A DNA stretch of 64,000 nucleotides from Trichomonas vaginalis G3. Taxonomy: Eukaryota > Parabasalia > Trichomonadida > Trichomonadidae. Position 1 is the stretch's first letter, and each line of letters begins with the position of its first letter. A program made the position numbers and the translations under genes. Positions 46,825 to 56,068 of this stretch are shown here, piece after piece. Under the pieces are notes generated by a model. The model was not told where the DNA came from. It was given only the letters and a program-made list of their open reading frames with translations, and made no database searches. The stretch is from contig NC_067207.1 of assembly GCF_026262505.1 (NCBI RefSeq), positions 3,542,252 through 3,606,251 on the forward strand, in the 5' to 3' direction.

Positions 46825-47977
46825 ATAACTTCAAGTTTTCGCTTCTTGGTTTCATGACAAAACTAATTTACATTTGAATATACACATTGATCATATGCAT
46901 ATCTAAATAATGTTCGATAAATGCATGAAAAGCTCAAAATAATTCTATTCTCCAAAAATCCGTCGTAATATCAGATACTTTCGTTTCATAATAGAGAACA
47001 CATACGATATACAACATTATAAGGGTACAAATACTCAGATTCTTGATTGAAAAAAATAATTCCTATATTTTCCATACATCTGTTTAATTACATGTAGAAT
47101 TAATGAAACTATATCAAATATACAAGATACTTATAGTAAAAATTCAATCTATCTTTATTTCATTTTTAATTACCCTACGTTCCCAACTTCTGGAAAACGG
47201 TTTTTCACCCTTATGATCAGTTTCAGACACTTTGGGAGTCTCCCAAACTTTGATATTTTGCATTATGATAGAGAAACGTGTCTAGTTTAACGCACAGTTG
47301 TTTTAAAGGCAAATGATGATATCACATGAAATTATCAAATTATCAAATTTTGAAGTACCAGTCCAAAGGGTTAATTAGATCCTACACAGATGTGCGATAG
47401 TGAAACATATGTGTTCTTGATTTGAGAAGTCCTACTGATAGAGGTATGAATCTCACAGCTTTATGTGAGTGTGTCTGACACTTGTATAGAGTGGAATATG
47501 CGCCGACATATATTATATAATAACATGTAGTTGATAATTATGAAAAAATAGAATTCGATGCGAATGATATTGAAAGTTGTTTGTAATTTGATATTTTTCT
47601 TATATGTGTTAATTAGTAAATGGCTTGTTTGTTGTGATAGTACTGTGAAAAATGAAAGGTATTTTAAATTAAAAAATTGAGATTTTGAGATATCTCTAGA
47701 ATTAAGAATTTATTATGTATTTGACTTTTATATAACTATGTGTAAAGGATCTCGATGTCTATATGCTTTAAATAAAATTAAATAAAATGAGATAAAAAAT
47801 TAAATGGACAAGAAGATATATGGAAATGTAATTTGTATTGTGTTGGTTGTTGGCAAAACGATTTTAATACAGATTTAAGGATTTGGAATGGATTTGAAAT
47901 TAAATGATTTTAATTCAAGGAGTAATAAGATTTTGAACTGGTTTTTATTTGTGAATGTAAAACTCCTTCCATAGGAT
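46825..47977. other. Gene-free AT-rich spacer
   Basis: About 1.15 kb with no convincing gene on either strand. There are short simple repeats (ATTATCAAATTATCAAATT near 47331) and A/T-rich sequence. The correspondence with the left copy stops near 46948. Confidence 0.6.
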
Positions 47978-48205
47978 ATGTATTAGAAAGATCAATGTCA
48001 AACTTTTTGAAAGAATTGTTTTTTGTTGAGCGATTTTCTCATATTTAAATAATAATTTAAGTTGGCGTATCTTACACCCTTCCAAAAATATGTATTAGAA
48101 AATAATTTTAAACTTTTTGAAAGAATTGTTTTTTGTTGAGTGATTTTCTCATATTTAATAAATATTTAAGTTGCGTATCTTACGCCCTTCCAAAAATATG
48201 TATTA
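47978..48205 (+). repeat. Tandem repeat, about 108-112 bp, two units plus start of a third
   Basis: Units begin ATGTATTAGAAA at 47978, 48090 and 48198. The shared core includes AACTTTTTGAAAGAATTG and the end CCCTTCCAAAAAT. The units are diverged by several small changes. Non-coding. Confidence 0.8.
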
Positions 48206-48231
48206 GAAATGACTTATAATTTCATAAATTA

Positions 48232-48385
48232 TTTTGTCCCGACGGTTTGAGGGGTTATCAGAATGGTTGCTTACACAATGCGTCAGCAAAATGTCGGTTG
48301 GGGTGCCCTTCTTGGCCTCCTGAGTACTCACCAAGATACCCCAGCTCCCGCAAAACACCTCCTTAGGTGCGCATTACCTGACGGC
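48232..48385. other. GC-rich island of unknown nature
   Basis: About 150 bases much richer in G and C than their surroundings (GGTTGGGGTGCCC, CACCAAGATACCCCAGCTCC). A short + frame (MVAYTMRQQNVGW onwards, 48263 to about 48430) is open but has no recognisable features. It could be part of a dispersed repeat or an unrecognised RNA. Confidence 0.4.
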
Positions 48386-48460
48386 ATTATTTTTGCAATT
48401 ATTTCAAATTTTTTAGATGTCTTTTGTTAAAGTTTGTTAACTAAAGACTTGAAAACAGCT

Positions 48461-48665
48461 TACCGCTTCAAGCTGCTCTCTTCCCGGTTCCTCTGCCGCA
48501 ATCTTCTGTTTGATTGTGCGCAAAGCTCTCCTCCTTGTGAACTTTGCCTGACAGATACACCTGGGAGACAGCATTCGGACATCTTACCGCTTCAAGCTGC
48601 TCTCTTCCCGGTTCCTCTGCCGCAATCTTATGTCTGATTGTGCGCAAAGCTCTCCTCCTTGTGAA
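48461..48665 (+). repeat. Tandem repeat, 124 bp period
   Basis: Two units starting TACCGCTTCAAGCTGCTCTC at 48461 and 48585, nearly identical for about 78 bases (through CAAAGCTCTCCTCCTTGTGA). Unlike the neighbouring DNA it is GC-balanced. Open frames crossing it repeat themselves in the same way and are not taken as genes. Confidence 0.8.
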
Positions 48666-48846
48666 CCATGGCTGATAGAAAGAACTGAAAGACAGGATAG
48701 GAGGAACATGCCGGTTCAAGTTAACTTGCAATATGCTTCTGATTAGTGATTTTAGATGAAAGATTAGCGAAATCGCATTTAATTTGGATAGAAGGATTCA
48801 ATTTTATGAAGCAGGCTCGTAGAAAATATGCAGGAATAGCACAATC

Positions 48847-48874
48847 TTTTGCAATCACAACGCGATTGCAAAAC
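48847..48874. repeat. Palindrome TTTTGCAATC...GATTGCAAAA
   Basis: A 10 bp inverted repeat with an 8 bp loop, immediately before the palindrome array. Confidence 0.6.
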
Positions 48875-48876
48875 TT

Positions 48877-49810
48877 CGACCGACAAGAGTGTATTGTGCA
48901 CTCTTGTCGGTCTGCATGTCTCATTCCGGAGACATTGTCACTGCATGTCTCCCAGAATGAGACAATCTTCCGCATTCATAACTTGAATGCGGAAGTTTGA
49001 CCGACAAGAGTGCACAATACACTCTTGTCGATCTAAATGTATCTTACAATCAAAGACACTTTCATACAATCTTTTCGAAGTTAAAAAAAATTTAATTATT
49101 TCTTTCTTTTGTTTATTAAATCGCCTTACTCACGTACTAATCTCTTTTAGAGACTCTATCGAGCTATCCCCACATATAAACCTGTGACAATAATACATAT
49201 TTACTCTCTTCATATTCTGATCTCATGACACATTATCGCAAAAACTATAATTATACAACATCTCATAAAGTCTCATTTTAGCCCTATCTAAGCGTTCAAA
49301 ACCTATTTTCCACACGTAATCTGATTCTTCTGGCTCCGCTGATTCGATTTCTGCTGTCAGATCGTGAAAATATGCATCACATAAAGAGATAAATGCAAAT
49401 TGCACAACTTAATATTTTCCTTAAAATTTCTCTTCAGGTTCATAACTAAATAAGAAAGAAATAATTAAATTTTTTTTAACTTCGAAAAGATTGTATGAAA
49501 GTGTCTTTGATTGTAAGATACATTTAGATCGACAAGAGTGTATTGTGCACTCTTGTCGGTCAAACTTCCGCATTCAAGTTATGAATGCGGAAGATTGTCT
49601 CATTCTGGGAGACATGCAGTGACAATGTCTCCCGGAATGAGACATGCAGACCGACAAGAGTGCACAATACACTCTTGTCGGTCAAACTTCCGCATTCAAG
49701 TTATGAATGCGGAAGATTGTCTCATTCTGGGAGACATGCAGTGACAATGTCTCCCGAATGAGACATCAGACCGACAAGAGTGCACAATACACTCTTGTCG
49801 GTCAAACTTC
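48877..49810. repeat. Fold-back array built from three perfect palindrome types
   Basis: Three palindrome types recur. A is 33 bp with ends ACCGACAAGAGTG/CACTCTTGTCGGT, at 48879-48911, 49000-49031, 49528-49560, 49650-49682 and 49770-49802. B is 29 bp, CTTCCGCATTCA/TGAATGCGGAAG, at 48967-48995, 49565-49593 and 49687-49715. C is 48-49 bp, TGTCTCATTC/GAATGAGACA, at 48917-48964, 49596-49644 and 49718-49765. The left part reads A-C-B-A and the right part A-B-C-A-B-C-A. The left arm (about 48877-49108) is the near-exact reverse complement of 49451-49685, with a 342 bp spacer. The right arm has one extra B-C-A unit. No transposase is encoded. Confidence 0.9.
49109..49450. other. Spacer of the fold-back array
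   Basis: 342 bp between the inverted arms. A 60-codon frame on - (49223-49405, with ESAEPEESDYVWKIGFERLD) has protein-like composition but no recognisable family and no flanking support. It might be a captured host gene fragment. Confidence 0.4.
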
Positions 49811-51792
49811 CTAATACAAAATTTGATTCCCTTATTATCTTCTTAACAAAACTTAAGATTTCAATAATACATCATGAAAACATTCATTTACTACATTCAC
49901 ACTGTTATTCCTTTCTATAAATTAACTCATTTAATAGAATCTTGTTTTTATATCTTATTATTTTCTCATAATACTTCTAATTCCTCTATTTCCTCTTCCA
50001 CATAAAATTTAATTTTGTAATGCTATCATATACACTTAATGTTTTCAAATTTTCAGATTTAAATTTAATCTTTATTTTCATCATCATTTATAATCTTGTT
50101 CCTATATAAAGTTATAATAAATTATCGTCAGATTCTAATATTTATGATTCTTACTACTCAATTCAATATAATTATGTTAGTCACTCATATTCAGGAGAAT
50201 AATTTAAAAATCTATAGCTCATATTTTGATAGTTATATATTTAGATGATATATATTGCAATTCCGGTTTCAACACGATCAAATGCCAAACCAAGACAAAA
50301 TATATATGAATTTTCAAAATATCGATTTACATTAGAATCTATATCTAATTTTATCAATACACAAGTAGGGAATGTTCAATACATCTTTGAGCAACGTGAA
50401 TAGCACAATTTTATAGGATTATTTGTTGATTATATAAAATATAAGCCAAATCGAATCTGCTGTATAGTACTTTAGTTTATCATTGAATGTTAAATGTGTT
50501 CAGATAAATATTTGAGTCAGATATCGCATTTTCTAATTTCAAAATTTATCTCATGAAGTTAGAATTTATTTGATCATACAACATCATGTTAGTCAAACTA
50601 GAGTTCAATGGCGATTCTAAAATGGAACAAATGCTTGTTTTATCAAAATGTTAAAATATTAATCTAAAAAACTTAATATCTAACCAAACAATTCTAGAAT
50701 TATTATATACAGGTATAGGCAATCTAAATGCACACGGAATTTGGAAAATTAAAAAGAATATTTATGAGATTATTAAATCTTATGTAATTCAATGAAAAGT
50801 AGATAATATGAATATCTATAGGCTATATATCAACATATGAGTTTTTGGTTTGACCAATACTATACTAATGTGATCAAATTAATCTGATTTCTTAGATTTT
50901 CATTTGAAGCATTTGTAGTAGTAGGGGTACCTTTATATATTAACATATTAAAAATTGCGCTCCGATTCGCAGTTTCTTCATGATTTTGAGATTGCATTAG
51001 ATTTCGCGATGCAGAAAAAAATCACTTTAGATTCCCGTCAAACTCTAAGTATAAGCATGTCTCTATATGTAGAAACTGTCTGCGCTATTTATTTCCCGGC
51101 TCAAAAAACCACAGTGTCTGTGTGAGGAAAATACCCATTTTAGGACCCTGGGTAGGGGGTCATGAAAATTTTCCAAGAGTTGGAAATATAGGGTATCAAA
51201 ATTAATGATTTTTTATATGAAAAGTATGCTTCATATGGATATTGGATTTAAACCACCAAAATTAATCTAATTATTATGATATGATTTTTAACAGGTTGAA
51301 TTTCAATTCCTCTGACAAAATGAGTTTATAAATATAATTCAGTTGAGTAATTAAACACGCCTATTCAACTCTAAACGACCCAAAAATAAAGTTATAACAA
51401 TAACTTTTCTTTCATTTGATCGAGAGATGACGAATAGTGTTAATTTTTTCTTTTTATAATATATAAAATTATAATTAGATGTTGGATCGTTCTATATCTC
51501 TTCCATTCAAAAGTACAGAAATTACCTTACTTGCTCATTTTAGAAATTGCATTAGTAATCAATTTCTAATAATATTTTAACAATCAACAAAATATTTTCA
51601 TCACTTCTCAAAAAATTCCCATTGAATTTTTTGCATCTTTTAATCGTCGGAATTACAGCAATTCCTATTAGATATCGTTCATAACCATTAATCAATTTTT
51701 CTTAATTTGAAATGAAAGTAAATTATAACCCCCTCTTTTGTTAAAACTTTCACAATTTTTTGAGAAGATTGAGCTATGTAATCAATTTCAAA
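49811..51792. other. Gene-free AT-rich spacer
   Basis: About 2 kb with no gene I can support on either strand, very A/T-rich. A locally GC-richer patch occurs near 51120-51180 (TTTTAGGACCCTGGGTAGGG). No repeat structure was recognised. Confidence 0.6.
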
Positions 51793-52365
51793 ATGAATAA
51801 AAGTCCATCAGCTCTTCTTTCAGGAAAATCATCCAAAAACCAATTCAACTTTCCAGATCAATTAATTTTGCCAATACCTGCATCAAGCAGTCCAAAACGT
51901 CCGGAAAGACTCACATCAAGACCTCCAAGCGGAATTTTATACATACATTTTCTCGATAATCCAGAATTTGAGATAGAATTTTTCGAAGAAGAGCCTATAA
52001 AATCTCTTAAACTACGAATTGCTCACTTTGCTAAAGCAGATTTATCCAATTTCAATCTTTCCTCTAGAAATGGTACATTAAACATAGGAAAGAAGGTCAG
52101 TGATTATGGAATCAGAGCATCATCTCATATAATTGTTCTAGAAAATCAAGCTCACAGAAATCATCAGATAAAATTGAGGGAAGAATGGATTGAAAACAGA
52201 AAACAAAGAAGAAGTTTAGGACGTCTGAATATTAGTGCTAAGTTCCTTAGCAACTTAAACCATCGAAATAACATTAAATTACAAATCGCAGAAAAGGATA
52301 AAGATATGCAGCTATATAAATCAGTTGAAACATTTTTCAACGAAATTAACCAGGATATGTTTTAA
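51793..52365 (+). CDS. Ubiquitin-like domain protein, 190 residues
   Basis: The start is the ATG at 51793 (MNKSPSALLSGKSS); the frame extends upstream only through a TTG. After a Ser/Pro-rich start, residues about 58-120 resemble a ubiquitin-like beta-grasp: a first hairpin (GILYIHFLDNPEFEIEFF), a helix (PIKSLKLRIAHFAKA), and the ubiquitin-type ending (IGKKVSDYGIRASSHIIVLE, comparable to the LSDYNIQKESTLHLV region of ubiquitin). The C-terminus is basic and helical (REEWIENRKQRRSLGR). There is no terminal diglycine, so it is a ubiquitin-like domain protein rather than a conjugated modifier. Its specific role is unknown. Confidence 0.65.
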   Translation: MNKSPSALLSGKSSKNQFNFPDQLILPIPASSSPKRPERLTSRPPSGILYIHFLDNPEFEIEFFEEEPIKSLKLRIAHFAKADLSNFNLSSRNGTLNIGKKVSDYGIRASSHIIVLENQAHRNHQIKLREEWIENRKQRRSLGRLNISAKFLSNLNHRNNIKLQIAEKDKDMQLYKSVETFFNEINQDMF

Positions 52366-52829
52366 TTTTGTTTTAATCATGCTAAATGTTGTTTTGTTAT
52401 ATTTCTCTTAATGAAAATTCCTTTTTTTAAGCCCTCAATCTTGCATTTAATGTTATATCTATACTGGAGATTTTCAATACTGCTATTCTTTAGAAATTTA
52501 TGACGTTAACAAATATGAAAGGCTAGGATAGAAATCACTGAGAATACTTGCAATAACTATTAATATGTAAGACATGTTAACATTAATTATTTATATTTAT
52601 GATAAATTTATCAGATTCCTCAATTGAGGAATGTTGTTAAGGCACCTAATATGAATCACAACATTCAAATCCGCCAATATTGAAGTTTTATTTGCTATGA
52701 ATGAAGATATTTCTTAATTCACAATTTTTTATTTTTTGAATTTCAAAAAGGAGAAGGCCGCATATCAGAATTTGTTGTGTTAGGTGAAAGCAACTTTAAA
52801 CAAATCCTTTTAAATAATGAATATTTAAA
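52366..52829. other. Convergent spacer without genes
   Basis: 464 bp between the ends of two convergent genes. AT-rich; nothing else seen. Confidence 0.6.
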
Positions 52830-54167
52830 TCAATTTTCATTATTTTCAACAATTTCTTCGGGAGGAGGTGGCCGTAAAAAGTTAATAATTTCATCATTTC
52901 CTTCTTGAATAGCGTGCTCTATATGAGTGCTATTGACATTTGCTCCATATTTGATGAGCAATTTTATTATATCCAAATTATTTTTATGAATAGCGCAATC
53001 TAAAGGCGAGTTCCATTTAAGATCTGATACATTTGAATCAGCTCCATTTGAAAGGAGAAGTTCAACTACATCAATAGATGAATATTCAATTGCCGCGTTT
53101 AAAGGGGTAGAACCTTCAGCATTTAGACGATTTATATCCGCACTATGCTCAATAAGTAGTTTAGTTATATCGAAATCATTAATATAAATGGCTGATGTCA
53201 AATTTGTTAATACAGTATTTTTGTTTTCAGCTTCAGCGCCATGATCTAAAAGATACTTAACAATATCAATTCTTTTCTCACATATAGCATAAATAATTGG
53301 AGGTGCTTTAGACATTAATTTCGAATTATCTGCGTCATAACCTTTATTAATTAAGAATTTCATTAACTCAAGTTGCAAATGAAATGAAGCTGCAAACATA
53401 CAATTATCTCCGTGAATATCTGTTTCATAGATGTCTTCACACATCGCCAATTTTTCGAAAAACAACTTGTAATTATAATTAAACATTGTTGAAATCCATG
53501 TCCAAGAAAGCTGATATTTATCCACCAAATAGCGTACAAGTTCGTCCTGATGGTGCATGATGGCTTGATCCATGCATCCGGGTGTTATTTGAATCTTTTG
53601 TTCGCATATGTTGATGATTTCGAGGTTTCCTCCTTCAAATGATTTTTCAAGAGTTGATTCCCAAACTGCAGCTTGGTTTAGAAAAATAAACTTGAAGCAC
53701 TCGACAGATCCTTTTGAAGCAGCAAAGTCGATTAACAATGTTCGACCTAAATGCTGATTAAAATTGAAACCTTGTAAATCAGTGGCGGAAATCAAACTTT
53801 GCAAATCATCTCTAAAGATAATGTCTTCGAGAGAAGAAGGTTCAAATGGGTATTCAATACTTTTCAGTTCTTCAGGCTCGAAATACAACTTGTTTGGAAG
53901 AATTTTTGTGATATCTTCGATTTTGAAATCTTCTAATATTCTAAAATAGAGATCTTTTAGTGGCATGAAGTTTTTTGAATAAAATGACAACTTTTTGTCA
54001 ATCATTAAAATAATATCATTGATTATTAGACTTGATTTAGTTAAATTTTCTTTCAAATCTTGTGCTACTTGGTCAATTTCCGATTCAGACACATTCCAAA
54101 TCAAATCAATCAGTCTAATTGATTCTTTAAAGTTATCTGGTAATTCTTCCATATAGAAATGCTCCAT
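52830..54167 (-). CDS. Ankyrin-repeat protein of the trichomonad N-terminal-helical type
   Basis: About 445 residues from the ATG at 54167; the in-frame TTG further upstream lies in the leader. Residues 1 to about 200 form the helical region common to trichomonad ankyrin proteins (DUF3447-like: SLEDIIFRDDLQSLISATD, LIDFAASKGSVECFKFIFLN). About seven ankyrin repeats follow (PIIYAICEKRIDIVKYLLDHGA, TPLNAAIEYSSIDVVELLLSN, SPLDCAIHKNNLDIIKLLIKY). The end is acidic. It is likely a protein-protein interaction module; the partner is unknown. It looks whole and is the best-preserved ankyrin gene of the cluster. Confidence 0.85.
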   Translation of the reverse strand: MEHFYMEELPDNFKESIRLIDLIWNVSESEIDQVAQDLKENLTKSSLIINDIILMIDKKLSFYSKNFMPLKDLYFRILEDFKIEDITKILPNKLYFEPEELKSIEYPFEPSSLEDIIFRDDLQSLISATDLQGFNFNQHLGRTLLIDFAASKGSVECFKFIFLNQAAVWESTLEKSFEGGNLEIINICEQKIQITPGCMDQAIMHHQDELVRYLVDKYQLSWTWISTMFNYNYKLFFEKLAMCEDIYETDIHGDNCMFAASFHLQLELMKFLINKGYDADNSKLMSKAPPIIYAICEKRIDIVKYLLDHGAEAENKNTVLTNLTSAIYINDFDITKLLIEHSADINRLNAEGSTPLNAAIEYSSIDVVELLLSNGADSNVSDLKWNSPLDCAIHKNNLDIIKLLIKYGANVNSTHIEHAIQEGNDEIINFLRPPPPEEIVENNEN

Positions 54168-54445
54168 TTTTTCTGTCAATAAAAAAATAAATTTTGCCAA
54201 ATAATCTTCCAAAAAAAGTTCTATGGAATTGTTTCACAATTACCATAAATTTAGATAAATTTAAATTTAATCATTGGGGTTCGTTTTGCTAAAATTGTCA
54301 CTTTTATAGCATATTTGTTTTTGGGAGTTTTGTGAAAACTAAAACTTAAACTAAAACTCAATTTTTTTTGATTCAATAAATCTAAACTGCACAACTAGGA
54401 GCTACTATAATACTCATATTTGATAATTTCCTCTCATTCTCTGTG

Positions 54446-54590
54446 AAGGTGTCATCAGCATTAGAAATGTATATGAAGATGCCGTTAACGCAGTACATTC
54501 ACTCAATGGAAAAATGCACAGTTCAGGAGAGTTCAAATTTGCCTGCTACCGTAATCCAGCTGACATGCAGTTCGACGAAGAATTCGAATA
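54446..54590 (+). pseudogene. Fragment resembling the C-terminal half of an RRM protein
   Basis: In one frame, closed upstream by a TAA, the DNA reads EGVISIRNVYEDAVNAVHSL followed by NGKMHSSGEFKFACYR and a short acidic end before a stop at 54590. The pattern of a beta strand, the helix EDAVNAVHSLNG and a final strand fits the second half of an RNA-recognition motif. There is no start codon and no first half, so it is a remnant. The call is tentative. Confidence 0.4.
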
Positions 54591-54812
54591 AAACTTCAGG
54601 AGATTTGGAAACTATTAACCAATTAACCGATCCGGTTTCCATACCTTAAATTTAAATTTAATGCTAAAAATATCATAGTTTTAATGAGGCGTTGCAGAAT
54701 TTGAAATGAGTCCAGGTGTTTGTATATATATGTATACACGTTCATTTTGAAAAAATATAATAATTATATTATAGTTTTAATCTTTTTGTATTTTGATAAG
54801 TATCTGATTAGA

Positions 54813-55420
54813 TTAATGACGAGAAAGATATTCTAGATAATCGGTTACATATCCTGATGAAACTGAAAGAGCATTTTTTCCATCGTTTGTCCTAGCTTCT
54901 TTATTAACACCTTCAGATATAAGATACTTTACAACTCCGATTTGACCACTTTCTGACGCACGAAGGTATGCAGTATATCCATCTTTATCTCTTGCCTCTT
55001 TATCAGCTCCGACTGAGATAAGATATTTAACGATTTCAAGGCGGCCAAGTTTTGAGGCACGAATTAGCGCAGTATATCCATCATTATCTCTTGATTCTTT
55101 ATCAGCTCCAATAGAAATAAGATGCTTTAAAACTTCAAAATGACCATTTTGTGATGCCAAATTGAGTGGAGAATTTCCATCATTTGTTACCACTTCTTTA
55201 TTAGCTCCAATAGAACTAAGATATTTTACAACTTCAAGATGGCCAGCATAATTATGGATTGTTGTAGAAGTGAAATGTACTGATTGGATGTTAAATTTGT
55301 TTGTTTCATAATTGTTTTGAGCTCTCCTATCTCAAATAGGTTAAATAAATTTTCATTTTTAATATAATCATCGATATGAGCTGCAATGTATTCAAAATTC
55401 GGAGTAATGCCAAGACTCAT
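54813..55420 (-). pseudogene. Ankyrin-repeat gene with one frameshift
   Basis: From the ATG at 55420 the product begins like other trichomonad ankyrin proteins (MSLGITPNFEYIAAHIDDYI, LFEIGELKTIMKQTNLTSNQ). Near 55260 the frame changes, and the continuing frame reads HNYAGHLEVVKYLSSIGANK and then three clear repeats (SPLNLASQNGHFEVLKHLIS, TALIRASKLGRLEIVKYLIS, TAYLRASESGQIGVVKYLIS) to a stop at 54813. The intact gene would be short, about 200 residues. A single length change separates the two pieces, so it is either a young pseudogene or an assembly error. Confidence 0.75.
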
Positions 55421-56068
55421 TTTTTGTAAAATTTGTAAATTTACAAAATCACGATAAAGTTTTTTAAAGCCAGAATTTCAATAAGAAGGATAAGCTTTCT
55501 ACTTTCTTACTGTTTATTTGTCAAATCAGGTGTGCTGTGCACATTTGGTGACATTTAATATCTTCATTTTAACAAGATATGCATGTATTCATATAATAAT
55601 TATTCTCATCAATCACTTGGGGTGACTGGTTCTCTCAATTTCTCTATTGTTTTTCCTTTTTTTTGCAACCTTATGGGATTGAGCTTAGAGGTATTGGCAG
55701 TCGCAGTGTATAACATATTCTTTTTAATATTAAATACATATGAAATACATATTTCAGCGAAATTAAGGTGTTTCGATCGTAATTCGGATATCTCAAAATG
55801 GAAAGTGTAAAATTCTAGGATTACATATATATATACCATCATTGTATTCCTCATGTAGAATCTAACGGATATAATCTTGGTCGATGTTTTTGAACTTTTA
55901 ATTTATCCGACTATAATTTTTTTTTGAAAATTTTGGAGTTTTTTTGAAAATTGTGACTAAAATCAATCCGAAATTGTTGAAATGCCTTCACACAACATAA
56001 GCAATTCAATCGCACAATCAAATCAAAATTTATAGAATTTTTTTTTCAGTTCACAAATCCAATTCTCA
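55421..56068. other. Intergenic region between divergent ankyrin genes
   Basis: 648 bp between two ankyrin genes that start away from each other. Frames on both strands near 55600-55850 overlap and look like chance. T-rich tracts precede the ATG at 56069 (TTTTTTTTCAGTTCAC), where TCA-type initiator sequences common in trichomonads could lie; this is not established. Confidence 0.5.

Noticed and set aside
1-46948. Long direct repeats interpreted as LTRs or as a true tandem duplication
   Set aside because: The repeated unit contains host genes, the intervening N gap separates contigs, and error-like differences favour an assembly overlap.
48232-48385. 5S rRNA or snRNA gene in the GC-rich island
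   Set aside because: I could not match internal promoter boxes or a known secondary structure; left as unknown.
48746-49744. Open frames with the repeated peptide DRQECTIHSCRS in the palindrome array
   Set aside because: The peptide is simply the translation of palindrome A, and it recurs on both strands wherever the palindrome does.
48877-49810. CRISPR-like array
   Set aside because: Repeats are perfect palindromes with constant linkers rather than direct repeats with unique spacers, and the genome is eukaryotic.
54443-54649. 68-codon + frame starting MKVSSALEMYMKM
   Set aside because: Its start is a GTG and a neighbouring frame has the more protein-like RRM pattern; treated as a shadow.
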